Assembly: GCA_001298545.1 (NCBI GenBank)
Contig: LJCX01000027.1
Coordinates: 1 to 64,000, forward strand
DNA length: 64,000 bases
From: Actinobacteria bacterium OV320
GTDB taxonomy: Bacteria; Actinomycetota; Actinomycetes; Streptomycetales; Streptomycetaceae
Direction of reading: 5' to 3'
Translations under genes and position numbers: made by a program
Shown: positions 24,193 through 32,671 of the stretch, one piece after another
Position numbering within the stretch: the stretch's first letter is position 1
Layout: every line of letters begins with the position of its first letter
Notes under the pieces: model-generated
Databases searched by the model: none
The model's input: only the letters and a program-made list of their open reading frames with translations
What the model was told of the DNA's origin: nothing

Positions 24193-24888
24193 TCAGGTGC
24201 CCGGCTTGCGGCCGTACACGAAGACGTCGTCGCCGTTCTTCAGCAGCGACCAGTACTTCTTGGCGGACGTGGTGGTCATGTTGACGCAGCCGTGGGAGCC
24301 CGGCGGGTTCCACATGCTGACACCGACCGAGTGGAAGGCCTGGCCGCCGTCGAAGAACTGGCTGTAGGGCATCGGCACGTTGTAGATGGTCGACACGTGG
24401 TCGATGTTCCGCCAGTAGATCTTCTTCAGACCGGTGCGGGTCTCGTACCCGTTGCGGCCGGTACGGACCGGGACGGGCCCGTAGACGAGCTTGCTGCCGT
24501 CCTGGATCCAGCTGATCTGGAGGGTGAGGTTGACGCAGGCGATGCGGCCCTTGTTGGTCGGGCACTTGCCGGCCTTGTTGGGCTTGTTGCCGACCGCCTT
24601 CTGCTTGTTCATGAGGTCCATCACGCCCCAGGTGACGGGCCCGGCGTAGCCGATGTTCGGGGTGATGCCGTGCTTGGTCTGGAAGGCCCGGATGGCCTTG
24701 CAGTCGGTGGTCGACTGCTTGCCGTCGACGGGTCGGCCGAGGAACTTCTCGACCTGCTTCTGGTACGGCCCGGCCGTCGTCGTACAGCTGGCGGCCTGCG
24801 CCGGCCCGGCGCCCAGCGCCAGCGTCAACGGCGCGACCAGGCCCGTGAGCCCGAGCACGACGGCCCCTCGTCTGCGTATGTCCCCCAT
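24193..24888 (-). CDS. L,D-transpeptidase with N-terminal peptidoglycan-binding domain
   Basis: 231 residues from ATG 24888. A signal peptide (IRRRGAVVLGLTGLVAPLTLALG ending AQA) is followed by a peptidoglycan-binding-like domain (YQKQVEKFLGRPVDG ... IRAFQTKHGITP) and a YkuD catalytic domain. The last carries the His-Ser-Gly type motif AFHSVGVSMW and the nucleophile motif PGSHGCVNM. It should form 3-3 cross-links or attach proteins to peptidoglycan outside the membrane. It is convergent with the sugar operon and apparently monocistronic. Confidence 0.9.
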   Translation of the reverse strand: MGDIRRRGAVVLGLTGLVAPLTLALGAGPAQAASCTTTAGPYQKQVEKFLGRPVDGKQSTTDCKAIRAFQTKHGITPNIGYAGPVTWGVMDLMNKQKAVGNKPNKAGKCPTNKGRIACVNLTLQISWIQDGSKLVYGPVPVRTGRNGYETRTGLKKIYWRNIDHVSTIYNVPMPYSQFFDGGQAFHSVGVSMWNPPGSHGCVNMTTTSAKKYWSLLKNGDDVFVYGRKPGT

Positions 24889-24996
24889 GGCTGCCCTCTC
24901 CCTGGCACATCGGTGGCGATCTCACCCTCCTAGACAGCTCTCCGGGGGCGTCGGTTGTAGTCCGATCCGGGCTGTGACGAAACAGTGAACTTCGCG

Positions 24997-26375
24997 TCAG
25001 TTCGCCAGACACTCGCGCAGCAGCCGCACCGCGCGGCCGAGCGCCTGCGGGGTCGCCGTGAACGGCAGCCGCAGGTGGTGGACGAGAGTCGTCCCGTCCA
25101 CGGCGAAATGCGGGCCCGGGGTCACGGCGAGGCCGCGGGCGGCGGCCCGGGTCGCGAGGTCGGCGGCCCGGGTGGCCGTCCCCAGGTGCAGCCACAGGGT
25201 CAGTCCGCCGTGCGGGAGCTCGTAGGTCCACCCGGTGCCGTCGAGGAGTTGTGCCAGGTGGTCGCGCTGGGCGCGCAGCCGGGCCCTGCGGTCGGCGAGA
25301 ACGCCGGCGAAGCCGCTGTCGTCGGCCAACAGCTCGCAGGCGATGAGCTGTTCCAGGGGCGGCGGGGACAGCAAGGCCTGCAGGGGGTTGGCGCACAGGC
25401 TCCCGACGAGGTCGGCGGTCGTGCGGATCCAGCCGATGCGCAGGCCGCTCCACACGGTCTTGGCGGCCGAGCCGATCTGGATCACGCCGGGTCCGGCGAG
25501 GTACGGCTCGGTGCCGGGCGGGGTGCGCAGGTCGAGGTCGCGCATCGTCTCGTCGGCGAGGACGGTCAGCGGGAGACGGGCGACCCGGGCGCGGGCCGCC
25601 CCGGTCATGTGGGCGCCGGTGGGGTTGTGGAAGTCGGGTGTCAGACAGGCGAGCCGGGCGCCCCGGGTGCGTACGGCGTCCTCGAGGCGGTCGGTGTCCC
25701 AGCCGTCCGACGCCGAGACGGGCAGCGGCAGCAGCCGGGCGCGGCGGCGGCGCAGCACGCCAGTGCCCCGGGGTAGGTGGGACTCTCGACGGCGACCGGG
25801 CGGCGGCGGTCGATGTGCAACTGGTCGAGGAGCAGGGTGAGCGCGGACTGGGCGCCGGAGGTGACGAGGATCTGCTCCGGGCGGGTGGGCAGCCCGGCCC
25901 GCGTGTAGCGGTCGGCGAGAAGTGCGCGCAGTCGGGGCAGCCCCGGGCCGGCCATGCCCGCGTCGACCAGGAGGGTCCCGGCGCGTTCGGTGGCGCGGGC
26001 CAGGGCGGCGAGGTAGGCCTCGTGCGGGGCGGCGGTCACCGCGAGGGTCAGGTCGAGTGCGGTGTCGCCCGCTCCGCCGCGGTCCTGGGACCAGGGGGCG
26101 GTGCGTTCGGTGAGGCGGCCGGGCAGCCGGACGGTGCTGCCGCTGCCGTGCCGGGTGCGCAGCCAGCCCTCGTCCCGCAGGAGGGCGAGGGCGGCGACGA
26201 CCGTGCCGCGGCTGAGCGGCAGGGCGCGGGCCAGGTCGCGTTCGGAGGGCAGCCGGGTGCCGGCCGGCAGTCTGCCGTCGACCACCGCCTCGCGCACGGC
26301 GTCGGCGAGGGAGCGGGCCAGCGGTCCGGGGCGCTCGCGCCAGGCGCCGAGGGCGGCGGCGAAACCATCGTGCAT
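24997..26375 (-). pseudogene. MocR-type GntR/aminotransferase regulator with a one-base deletion
   Basis: The 5' part from ATG 26375 encodes the GntR winged helix (ARSLADAVREAVVDGRLPAG, TRLPSERDLARALPLSRGTV) and the start of the aminotransferase domain up to VAVESPTYPGALA. The same protein then continues one frame over as VLRRRRARLLPLPVSASDG, including CLTPDFHNPTGAH and the PLP-lysine region QIGSAAKTVWSGLRIGW, to the stop at 24997. One base is missing near 25759. Without it the protein would be about 459 residues. MocR proteins bind PLP and often regulate a divergent gene for amino-acid or PLP metabolism, here the decarboxylase at 26437. A sequencing error is possible. Confidence 0.85.
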
Positions 26376-26376
26376 C

Positions 26377-26400
26377 GGTCCAGTTTCCCTCAGGTGGACC
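26377..26400. promoter_or_regulatory. GGTCCA/TGGACC inverted repeat in the divergent promoter region
   Basis: Perfect six-base arms with a 12-base spacer, directly at the regulator's start and 36 bases before the decarboxylase start. Candidate MocR operator. Confidence 0.45.
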
Positions 26401-26436
26401 AGCCGCCGCCCGGCGCCCCCGTCCTAGGCTCGCCGT

Positions 26437-27825
26437 ATGCATCGCACTCTCGCCGACGACCTCTCCCGGCTTCCCGACCTCCTCCAGTCCGCCCGTGACT
26501 TCGCCGTCCGTGAGGTGACCGGACTGGCGGAGCGGCCGGTGGTCCGCCTCGACCGGGCGCCCGACCGGGTGGCCCTGCCCGACGAGGGGACCGGCGCCGA
26601 GGGCGCTCTCGCCCGGTTCGCCGAACACTGGGCGCCGGGGTTCTCCGGCTCGGCCGGGCCGCGCTACCTCGGCTTCGTCACGGGCGGGGCGACGCCCGCG
26701 TCGGTCGCCGGGGACTGGCTGACCGGCGCGTACGACCAGAACGTCTCCGGGGCCGGCGGCTCGTGGGCGGCGGCGCTGGAGCGGGAGACGGTGGCCTGGC
26801 TGCGTGAGCTGTTCGGACTGGGCGAGGCGCTCGGCGGGGCGTTCGTGACGGGCGCGACGGTCTCCAACACCGTCGGGCTCGCCGTCGCCCGTGAGTGGCT
26901 GGGCGAGCGGCTGGGGGTGGACGTGTCGCGTGAGGGCGTGGCCGCGCTGGGACCCGTGGAGGTGCTCTCGGGCAGCCCGCACTCCAGTGTCGCCAAGGCG
27001 CTCTCGGTGCTGGGCATCGGCCGGGACCGACTGCGGCAGGTGCCCGTGCTCGACGGCCGGGAGGCCGTCGACGTCGAGGCGCTCGAGACGGCGCTGGCCG
27101 CGCTGGACGGGCGGCCGGCGGTCGTCGTGGCCAACGCGGGCACCGTCAACACCGTCGACTTCGATGATCTGCGGGCGATCGCGGCCCTGAAGGAGCGGTA
27201 CGACTTCTGGCTGCACGTGGACGCGGCGTTCGGCGGTTTCGCCGCCCTCTCCCCCGCGTACGCGCACCTCGTGGACGGACTCGACGCGGCCGACTCGGTC
27301 TGTGTGGACCTGCACAAGTGGCTGAACGTGCCGTACGACGCGGCCGTGCAGTTCACCCGCCGCCGCGACCTCCAGGTGCGGGTCTTCCACAACGCCTCGC
27401 CGTATCTCGGGCTGCCCACCGGCGAGCCCGACTTCGTCCATCTCACACCGGAGAACTCGCGGCGGCTGCGGGCGCTGCCCGCGTGGTTCTCGCTGGTGGC
27501 CTACGGGCGGGCCGGGCACCGCGAGATCGTCGAGCGGAGCGTGGACCTCGCGGCCCGGCTCGGTGCGGGGGTCGCCGCGCTGGACGGGCTGCGGCTGCTT
27601 GCCCCGGTGCGGCTGAACGTCGTCTGCTTCACCCTCGCCGACGACCCGACGCAGGAGCGGGTCGGCGCGCTCGCGGAGGCCGTGGCCGCGTCCGGGGAGG
27701 CGTTCCTGACGCCGACGGTGTACGCCGGGGTGCCGGCGCTGCGGGCGGCGTTCAGCAACTGGCGTACGTCGCCGGCGGACGGGGAGCGGGTGCTGAAGGC
27801 GCTCACCGCGGCACTTTCCGGCTGA
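26437..27825 (+). CDS. PLP-dependent amino-acid decarboxylase family protein (group II)
   Basis: 462 residues from ATG 26437. Group II decarboxylase fold: GPRYLGFVTGGATPAS, SGSPHSSVAKALSVLGIG, VVANAGTVNTVDFDD, WLHVDAAFGGFAALSP, and the PLP lysine in CVDLHKWLNVPYD. It resembles aromatic-amino-acid/glutamate decarboxylases; the substrate is not clear. It is divergent from the MocR gene, which would normally control it. Its last 23 bases overlap the end of the convergent MFS gene. Confidence 0.88.
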   Translation: MHRTLADDLSRLPDLLQSARDFAVREVTGLAERPVVRLDRAPDRVALPDEGTGAEGALARFAEHWAPGFSGSAGPRYLGFVTGGATPASVAGDWLTGAYDQNVSGAGGSWAAALERETVAWLRELFGLGEALGGAFVTGATVSNTVGLAVAREWLGERLGVDVSREGVAALGPVEVLSGSPHSSVAKALSVLGIGRDRLRQVPVLDGREAVDVEALETALAALDGRPAVVVANAGTVNTVDFDDLRAIAALKERYDFWLHVDAAFGGFAALSPAYAHLVDGLDAADSVCVDLHKWLNVPYDAAVQFTRRRDLQVRVFHNASPYLGLPTGEPDFVHLTPENSRRLRALPAWFSLVAYGRAGHREIVERSVDLAARLGAGVAALDGLRLLAPVRLNVVCFTLADDPTQERVGALAEAVAASGEAFLTPTVYAGVPALRAAFSNWRTSPADGERVLKALTAALSG

Positions 27826-29083
27826 TCGTCACTGTGCCCCGCTGGTGCGGAAGTTCGCGGCGGGCGCGGACCGGGGAGAGGAAGACGGGCAGGAAGTTCA
27901 CCGCCAGCAGCGCGCCGCCCACCCAGAGGGTGGCCCGCACTCCGGCCAGTTCGCCGATGAGGCCGGAGACGGCGGCGCCCACGGCCAGCGCCCCGGTCAG
28001 GAGGAAGCGGAAGGTGGCGTTCATCCGGCCCAGGAGGGCGTCCGGGGTCATCCGCTGGCGCAGGCTCACGCCGAGGACGTTGTCCACGCCGGTCTTGAGC
28101 AGGGTCAGCACCCAGGCCGCCCCCGCGACCCACAGCCAGGGCCCCCGGCCGACCAGGGGCACGAGCAGGGCCGCGGGTGCCAGGGCCAGGCCGGTGAGGC
28201 CGAGTGCCCGGCCGTGTCCGAGCCGTGCCGCCAGCGGGCGGGCGCACCAGGCGCCGAGCAGCAGCCCGAGCCCGCCCGCTCCCCAGAACATACCCAACGC
28301 GGCTGCGGAGAGGCCGAGTTCACGGACGAACAGGATCGGCAGCATGGTGGTGACGATCTGCGAGCCGAAGTTGCTCAGGGCGGCGGTGAGCGCGAGCGCC
28401 CGCAGCTCCCGGTCGCCGAGGACGTGCCGTACGCCCTCCGCGATCTGGGCGCCCAGCCGGCTCTCGGGCGCCGGGCGCGGCGGTGCGTCGCCCGGCCGCA
28501 GCGCGCAGAGCCGGAGCGCGGAGACGAGGTGGGCGCCGGCCGCACAGAGCACGGCCACGGGTGCGGTGAGCAGTTGGACGAGTCCGCCGCCCGCGCCGCG
28601 TCCCGCGATGTTGCCCACGGCCTGGAGACCCACGACGGCCGTGTTGGCCCGCACCAGGGCGGCCCGGTCGACCAGCCGCGGCAGCACGCTCTGCGAGCCG
28701 ACGTCGAAGAACACGGTCGCGCACCCGTTGAGCAGGACCACCGCGTACAGCTGGGCGAGGGTGAGCGTGCCGGACCACCAGGCGACGGGCACGGAGGAGA
28801 ACAGCACGGCCCGGCCCAGGTCCGCGCCGATCAGGATGCGGCCGTGCCGCATCCGGTCCACCCAGACCCCGGCCGGCAGCCCGATGAACAGGAACGCGGC
28901 CGTGCTCAGCGCGGCCAGGGCACCGACCTGTCCGGGACGCGCGTCGAGCGCGGTCACCGCGACGAGAGGTACGGCGACGTAACTCACGTTCGTGCCGAGT
29001 TGGCTCAGCGCGGTGGCCGAGAACAGGACGCGGAAGTCGCGGACGCGCCAGGGTGAGGCGGTCGGCTCGGTGGGGGTGTGCAC
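27803..29083 (-). CDS. MFS transporter, DHA3-like
   Basis: 426 residues if started at GTG 29083. An upstream in-frame GTG (29134) would add 17 codons, but these have poor third-position GC and look non-coding. About twelve membrane helices, with the DHA3-type motif VWVDRMRHGRILIGADLGRA after helix 2-3 and FVRELGLSAAALGMFWGAGG in the second half. Such proteins export drugs or metabolites by proton antiport. Adjacent genes give no clear substrate. Its 3' end overlaps the decarboxylase gene by 23 bases in convergent orientation. Confidence 0.87.
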   Translation of the reverse strand: MHTPTEPTASPWRVRDFRVLFSATALSQLGTNVSYVAVPLVAVTALDARPGQVGALAALSTAAFLFIGLPAGVWVDRMRHGRILIGADLGRAVLFSSVPVAWWSGTLTLAQLYAVVLLNGCATVFFDVGSQSVLPRLVDRAALVRANTAVVGLQAVGNIAGRGAGGGLVQLLTAPVAVLCAAGAHLVSALRLCALRPGDAPPRPAPESRLGAQIAEGVRHVLGDRELRALALTAALSNFGSQIVTTMLPILFVRELGLSAAALGMFWGAGGLGLLLGAWCARPLAARLGHGRALGLTGLALAPAALLVPLVGRGPWLWVAGAAWVLTLLKTGVDNVLGVSLRQRMTPDALLGRMNATFRFLLTGALAVGAAVSGLIGELAGVRATLWVGGALLAVNFLPVFLSPVRARRELPHQRGTVTISRKVPR

Positions 29084-29183
29084 GGTTGCACGCTGCCCGA
29101 CGTTCTCCGGGCGGACAAGTGAAAAGATCTGCACGGGCGGTTAAGCGCCTCTACCACGTCAACAGGACGGAGACCGTGCGGAG

Positions 29184-29720
29184 ATGTCCGCTTTCCTCCA
29201 GCAACTCCCCGCTCTCATCGGTGTCGTGGTCGGTGCCCTCGGTTCGTACCTGGCGATCGTGCGCAGCGACGGGGCCAGGTTCCGGCGCGAGACGGCGGCC
29301 CGGTGGGAGGAGCGGCGGCTGAGCGTGTACGGCGACTACGCGCGGGCACTGAAGAAGTCGGTGAACCTGACCTACCGCGTCGCCTCCCACCTCGGCAACG
29401 ACCCGCACCCGCACCCCCTGTCCCCCGCGCAGGCCGAGCCGCTGCTCGCGGAGGCGACCGACGGACGCGACCCGGCCGGAGAGGCGCTGATCATGCTGGG
29501 CAGCCGGGAGGTGGTGGAGCGGGCGCGGGTGTGGGTGACCACGGTGATGGACATGGAACGGTTCATGCGCGAGGGGACGCACGACCCGCGGGCCTGGCAG
29601 GCGCTGCTGGAGCGGCAGCGGGCCGGCCGGGAGGGCTACTACGCGGCCGTGCGCGAGGATCTCGCCCTGCCGCCGGGCCACCCGGCGCGCTGGGCGACCG
29701 CTCCGCTCTCCGACGGCTGA
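29184..29720 (+). CDS. Hypothetical protein with N-terminal membrane helix
   Basis: 178 residues from ATG 29184. The first 26 residues (ALIGVVVGALGSYLAIV) form one membrane helix, followed by a charged coiled-coil-like part (RFRRETAARWEERRLSVYG). Further helices include SREVVERARVWVTTVMDMERF. Comparable Streptomyces proteins are annotated only as hypothetical. It is divergent from the MFS gene and its stop is 11 bases from the end of the convergent SDR gene. No function can be assigned. Confidence 0.7.
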   Translation: MSAFLQQLPALIGVVVGALGSYLAIVRSDGARFRRETAARWEERRLSVYGDYARALKKSVNLTYRVASHLGNDPHPHPLSPAQAEPLLAEATDGRDPAGEALIMLGSREVVERARVWVTTVMDMERFMREGTHDPRAWQALLERQRAGREGYYAAVREDLALPPGHPARWATAPLSDG

Positions 29721-29731
29721 GGGCTGAGGGC

Positions 29732-30646
29732 TCAGCGGTAGCCGGTGGTGTCCGCCGCCTTCCCGGGGTCCTGCACCTCGACCATGTAGCGCCAGGCGTC
29801 CGGGCGGCTGCCGTCGAGGTCGGTGAAGCCGTACACCGGGGCGAGACCTCCGCTGGACAGGGACCGCCCGTTGAAGCGGGCCACGTCGGGGTCGGCGGCC
29901 AGGGCGGCGACGGCCCGGCCGACGTAGCGGGGTGTCTCCGAGATGGCGAAGTGGGGGACGCGGTCCAGGGCGTCCCGCCAGTTGTCCTCGCGTACACCGA
30001 AGGTTTCGAGCATCAGCTCCGACCGCAGCCAGCCGGGGGTGAGCGCGAGGGCGGTGGCGCCGCGCGGTCCGAGTTCGTGGCCGAGGGAGAAGGCCATGCG
30101 CAGGACGGATGTCTTGGCGAGGTCGTAGAAGAAGTTCACGCGATAGGTGTCGCGGTTGTACTCGGTGGTGCCGTCGGTCATCTCGACGACCAGTCCGCCG
30201 GGCCGGCGCAGCAGCAGCGGCAGCGCGTGGTGGCTGGTGATCGCGTGGGTCTCGACGGCGAGCCGGAGCAGCCGCAGCCCGTTGTCCAGGTCGTGCTCCC
30301 AGACCGGGGTGTCCCAGGCGAAGAGATGCTCCGCGCCCCAGATGTCGTTGACGAGGACGTCGAGGCGGTCCTGCTCGTCCGCGACCCGGTCGACGAGGGC
30401 GCGGACCTGGGCCGCGTCGAGGTGGTCGGTGGGCACGGCGATGCCGTGGCCGCCCGCCTCGGTGACCAGGTCGGCGGTGTCCTCGATCGTCTCGGGGCGG
30501 TCGCTCTCGGAGCGCCGGGCGCGGGTGGTGCGTCCCGTCACGTAGACGGTGGCACCGGCCGCCCCCAGTTCCACGGCGATGCCGCGTCCCGCACCCCGTG
30601 TCGCCCCGGCGACCAGGGCGACCTTGCCTTCCAGCGGACCGGACAT
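29732..30646 (-). CDS. Short-chain dehydrogenase/reductase
   Basis: 304 residues from ATG 30646. NADP-binding motif GATRGAGRGIAVELG with Arg residues (GRTTRARR) favouring NADP, the structural motif LDVLVNDIW (Asn in place of the usual NNAG) and the catalytic YDLAK after NFF. A C-terminal extension carries FNGRSLSSGGLAPVYGFTDLDG, typical of a large actinobacterial SDR subgroup of unknown substrate. It lies downstream of the MBL hydrolase with a 137-base gap. Confidence 0.87.
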   Translation of the reverse strand: MSGPLEGKVALVAGATRGAGRGIAVELGAAGATVYVTGRTTRARRSESDRPETIEDTADLVTEAGGHGIAVPTDHLDAAQVRALVDRVADEQDRLDVLVNDIWGAEHLFAWDTPVWEHDLDNGLRLLRLAVETHAITSHHALPLLLRRPGGLVVEMTDGTTEYNRDTYRVNFFYDLAKTSVLRMAFSLGHELGPRGATALALTPGWLRSELMLETFGVREDNWRDALDRVPHFAISETPRYVGRAVAALAADPDVARFNGRSLSSGGLAPVYGFTDLDGSRPDAWRYMVEVQDPGKAADTTGYR

Positions 30647-30783
30647 GTCCGACCTCCTGCGCGTGTTCCGTCGGTGTCGTCATCGAGGATCGATGGCGTG
30701 AACGAGGATCGCGCGGAAGCCGGACATCTCCTGTCGGCTTTTCCCCGCCGGGTCACCCGGTCGGGCGCGGGCCGCGGTCGCTC

Positions 30784-31413
30784 TCAGTGCCCGCGGGCGA
30801 TCCACTCCTCCAGATGGGGGGCCTCCGCGCCGATGGTCGTCGGGTCGCCGTGACCGGTCAGCACCTTCGTCTCGGGCGGCAGGGCGAGCAGCCGGTCCCT
30901 GATGGAGGTGATGATCGTCGGGAAGTGGGACCAGGAGCGACCGGTGGCGCCGGGTCCGCCCTGGAAGAGGGTGTCGCCGGTGAAGAGCACCCCGAGGCCG
31001 GGGTCGTGGAGGCAGACCGCGCCGGGCGCGTGCCCGGGGGTGTGCAGGACGGTGAGGTCGGTGCCGGCGGCCTCGATGACCTGGCCGTCGGCCAGGTGGG
31101 CGTCGGGCTCGCGGTCCGGGTGGGTGAGCTTCCACAGCGGCAGGTCGTCGGGGTGCAGCCAGATCGTGGCGCCGGTCGCGTCGGCGAGGGCGGGCGCGGC
31201 GTCGATGTGGTCGTTGTGGGCGTGGGTGCACACGATGGCCGTCAGCCGTCGGTCGCCCACGGCGGCCAGGATGGCGTCGGCGTCGTGCGCGGCGTCGATG
31301 ACGATCGCCTCGTGGTCGTCGCCGACGATCCACACGTTGTTGTCGACGTCCCAGGTGCCGCCGTCGAGGCTGAACTGACCGGAGGTGACGAGGCGTTCGA
31401 TGCGCGCGGTCAT
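30784..31413 (-). CDS. MBL-fold hydrolase linked to mycothiol-dependent formaldehyde oxidation
   Basis: 209 residues from ATG 31413; GTG 31416 directly before it is an alternative. The metal-binding motif is CTHAHNDHID, with later His and Asp in HTPGHAPGA and FTGDTLFQGG and a terminal GHGDPT. It is translationally coupled to mscR: its ATG overlaps that gene's TGA. The same pair is found in mycobacteria. The hydrolase is thought to release formate from S-formylmycothiol, the product of MscR, or to act on related thioesters; that role is inferred from the pairing. Confidence 0.85.
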   Translation of the reverse strand: MTARIERLVTSGQFSLDGGTWDVDNNVWIVGDDHEAIVIDAAHDADAILAAVGDRRLTAIVCTHAHNDHIDAAPALADATGATIWLHPDDLPLWKLTHPDREPDAHLADGQVIEAAGTDLTVLHTPGHAPGAVCLHDPGLGVLFTGDTLFQGGPGATGRSWSHFPTIITSIRDRLLALPPETKVLTGHGDPTTIGAEAPHLEEWIARGH

Positions 31414-32498
31414 CACAGCACCACCACCGAGCGAAGGACGTCTCCGTGGTGCATCCGCTCGAACGCCTGCTCCACCTCGTCGAGTCGGATGGTCTCGGTC
31501 ACGAACGCCCCTAGATCCAGGCGGCCTTGGAGATGCAGGTCGATCAGCATCGGGAAGTCACGGGAGGGCAGACAGTCGCCGTACCAGGAGGACTTCAGTG
31601 CCCCGCCGCGCCCGAAGACGTCCAGCAGGGGCAGCTCGAGCTTCATCTCCGGCGTCGGCACGCCGACCAGGACGACCGTGCCGGCGAGGTCACGGCCGTA
31701 GAAGGCCTGCTTGTAGGTCTCCGGACGGCCGACGGCCTCGATCACCACGTCCGCTCCGAAGCCACCGGTCAGCTCGCGGATCGCCTCGACGGGGTCGGTC
31801 TCCTTGGAGTTGACCGTGTGCGTGGCGCCCATCTTGCGGGCGGTCTCGAGTTTGCGGTCGTCGATGTCGACGGCGATGATCTTCGCCGCGCCGGCCAGGT
31901 TCGACCCGGCGATCGCCGCGTCGCCGACACCGCCGCAGCCGATCACCGCGACCGTGTCGCCGCGGCCCACGTTGCCGGTGTTGATCGCCGCACCGATACC
32001 GGCCATCACCCCGCAGCCCAGGAGCCCCGCCACCGCCGCCGACACCGACGCGTCGACCTTCGTGCACTGCCCGGCCGCCACCAGGGTCTTCTCCGCGAAC
32101 GCCCCGATGCCCAGCGCCGGCGACAGCTCGGTACCGTCGGTCAGGGTCATCCGCTGCTTGGCGTTGTGGGTGTCGAAGCAGTACCAGGGCCTGCCGCGCA
32201 GACACGCCCGGCACTGCCCGCACACCGCACGCCAGTTCAGGATCACGAAGTCGCCGGGAGCGACGTCGGTGACGCCCTCGCCGACCGACTCCACCACACC
32301 CGCCGCCTCATGACCGAGCAGGAAGGGGAACTCGTCGTTGATCCCGCCCTGCTTGTAGTGCAGGTCGGTATGGCAGACCCCGCAGGCCTGCACCTGCACC
32401 ACGGCCTCGCCGGGACCGGGGTCGGGGACCACGATCGTCTCCACCCGTACCGGCTCGTTCTTCCCCGGCGCGATCACTGCGCGCACTTCCTGCGGCAT
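31413..32498 (-). CDS. mscR: S-(hydroxymethyl)mycothiol dehydrogenase
   Basis: 361 residues from ATG 32498, preceded by GAAAGGGG. Zinc-dependent class III alcohol dehydrogenase: catalytic zinc ligands in ACGVCHTDLHY and GHEAAGVVESVG, structural zinc cysteines in CGQCRACLRGRPWYC, and the NAD domain AVIGCGGVGDAAIAG ending in Asp (VDIDDRKL). It oxidises the adduct of formaldehyde and mycothiol in the cytoplasm and can also reduce S-nitrosomycothiol. Actinobacteria use mycothiol instead of glutathione, which fits the organism. Coupled to the MBL gene downstream. Confidence 0.92.
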   Translation of the reverse strand: MPQEVRAVIAPGKNEPVRVETIVVPDPGPGEAVVQVQACGVCHTDLHYKQGGINDEFPFLLGHEAAGVVESVGEGVTDVAPGDFVILNWRAVCGQCRACLRGRPWYCFDTHNAKQRMTLTDGTELSPALGIGAFAEKTLVAAGQCTKVDASVSAAVAGLLGCGVMAGIGAAINTGNVGRGDTVAVIGCGGVGDAAIAGSNLAGAAKIIAVDIDDRKLETARKMGATHTVNSKETDPVEAIRELTGGFGADVVIEAVGRPETYKQAFYGRDLAGTVVLVGVPTPEMKLELPLLDVFGRGGALKSSWYGDCLPSRDFPMLIDLHLQGRLDLGAFVTETIRLDEVEQAFERMHHGDVLRSVVVL

Positions 32499-32671
32499 GG
32501 TGCTGCCCCTTTCGTCGGCGGTCGTCCGTCCCGCTGCCGACCCTACGCGTGACTGATCGGTAAGGGCACGGGCGGCAGGGCCGACGCCCGTCCTGAACAC
32601 GCCCTTCCCGGCCGCACCGCGCTGCGGCCCACGTAGCCTGAGGCCTGCGACCCGACCTCCCGAGGAGCCCC

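Noticed and set aside
27803..29134. MFS protein starting at GTG 29134
   Set aside because: The first 17 codons (such as ATC TTT TCA CTT) do not fit Streptomyces codon use; the start at 29083 is preferred.
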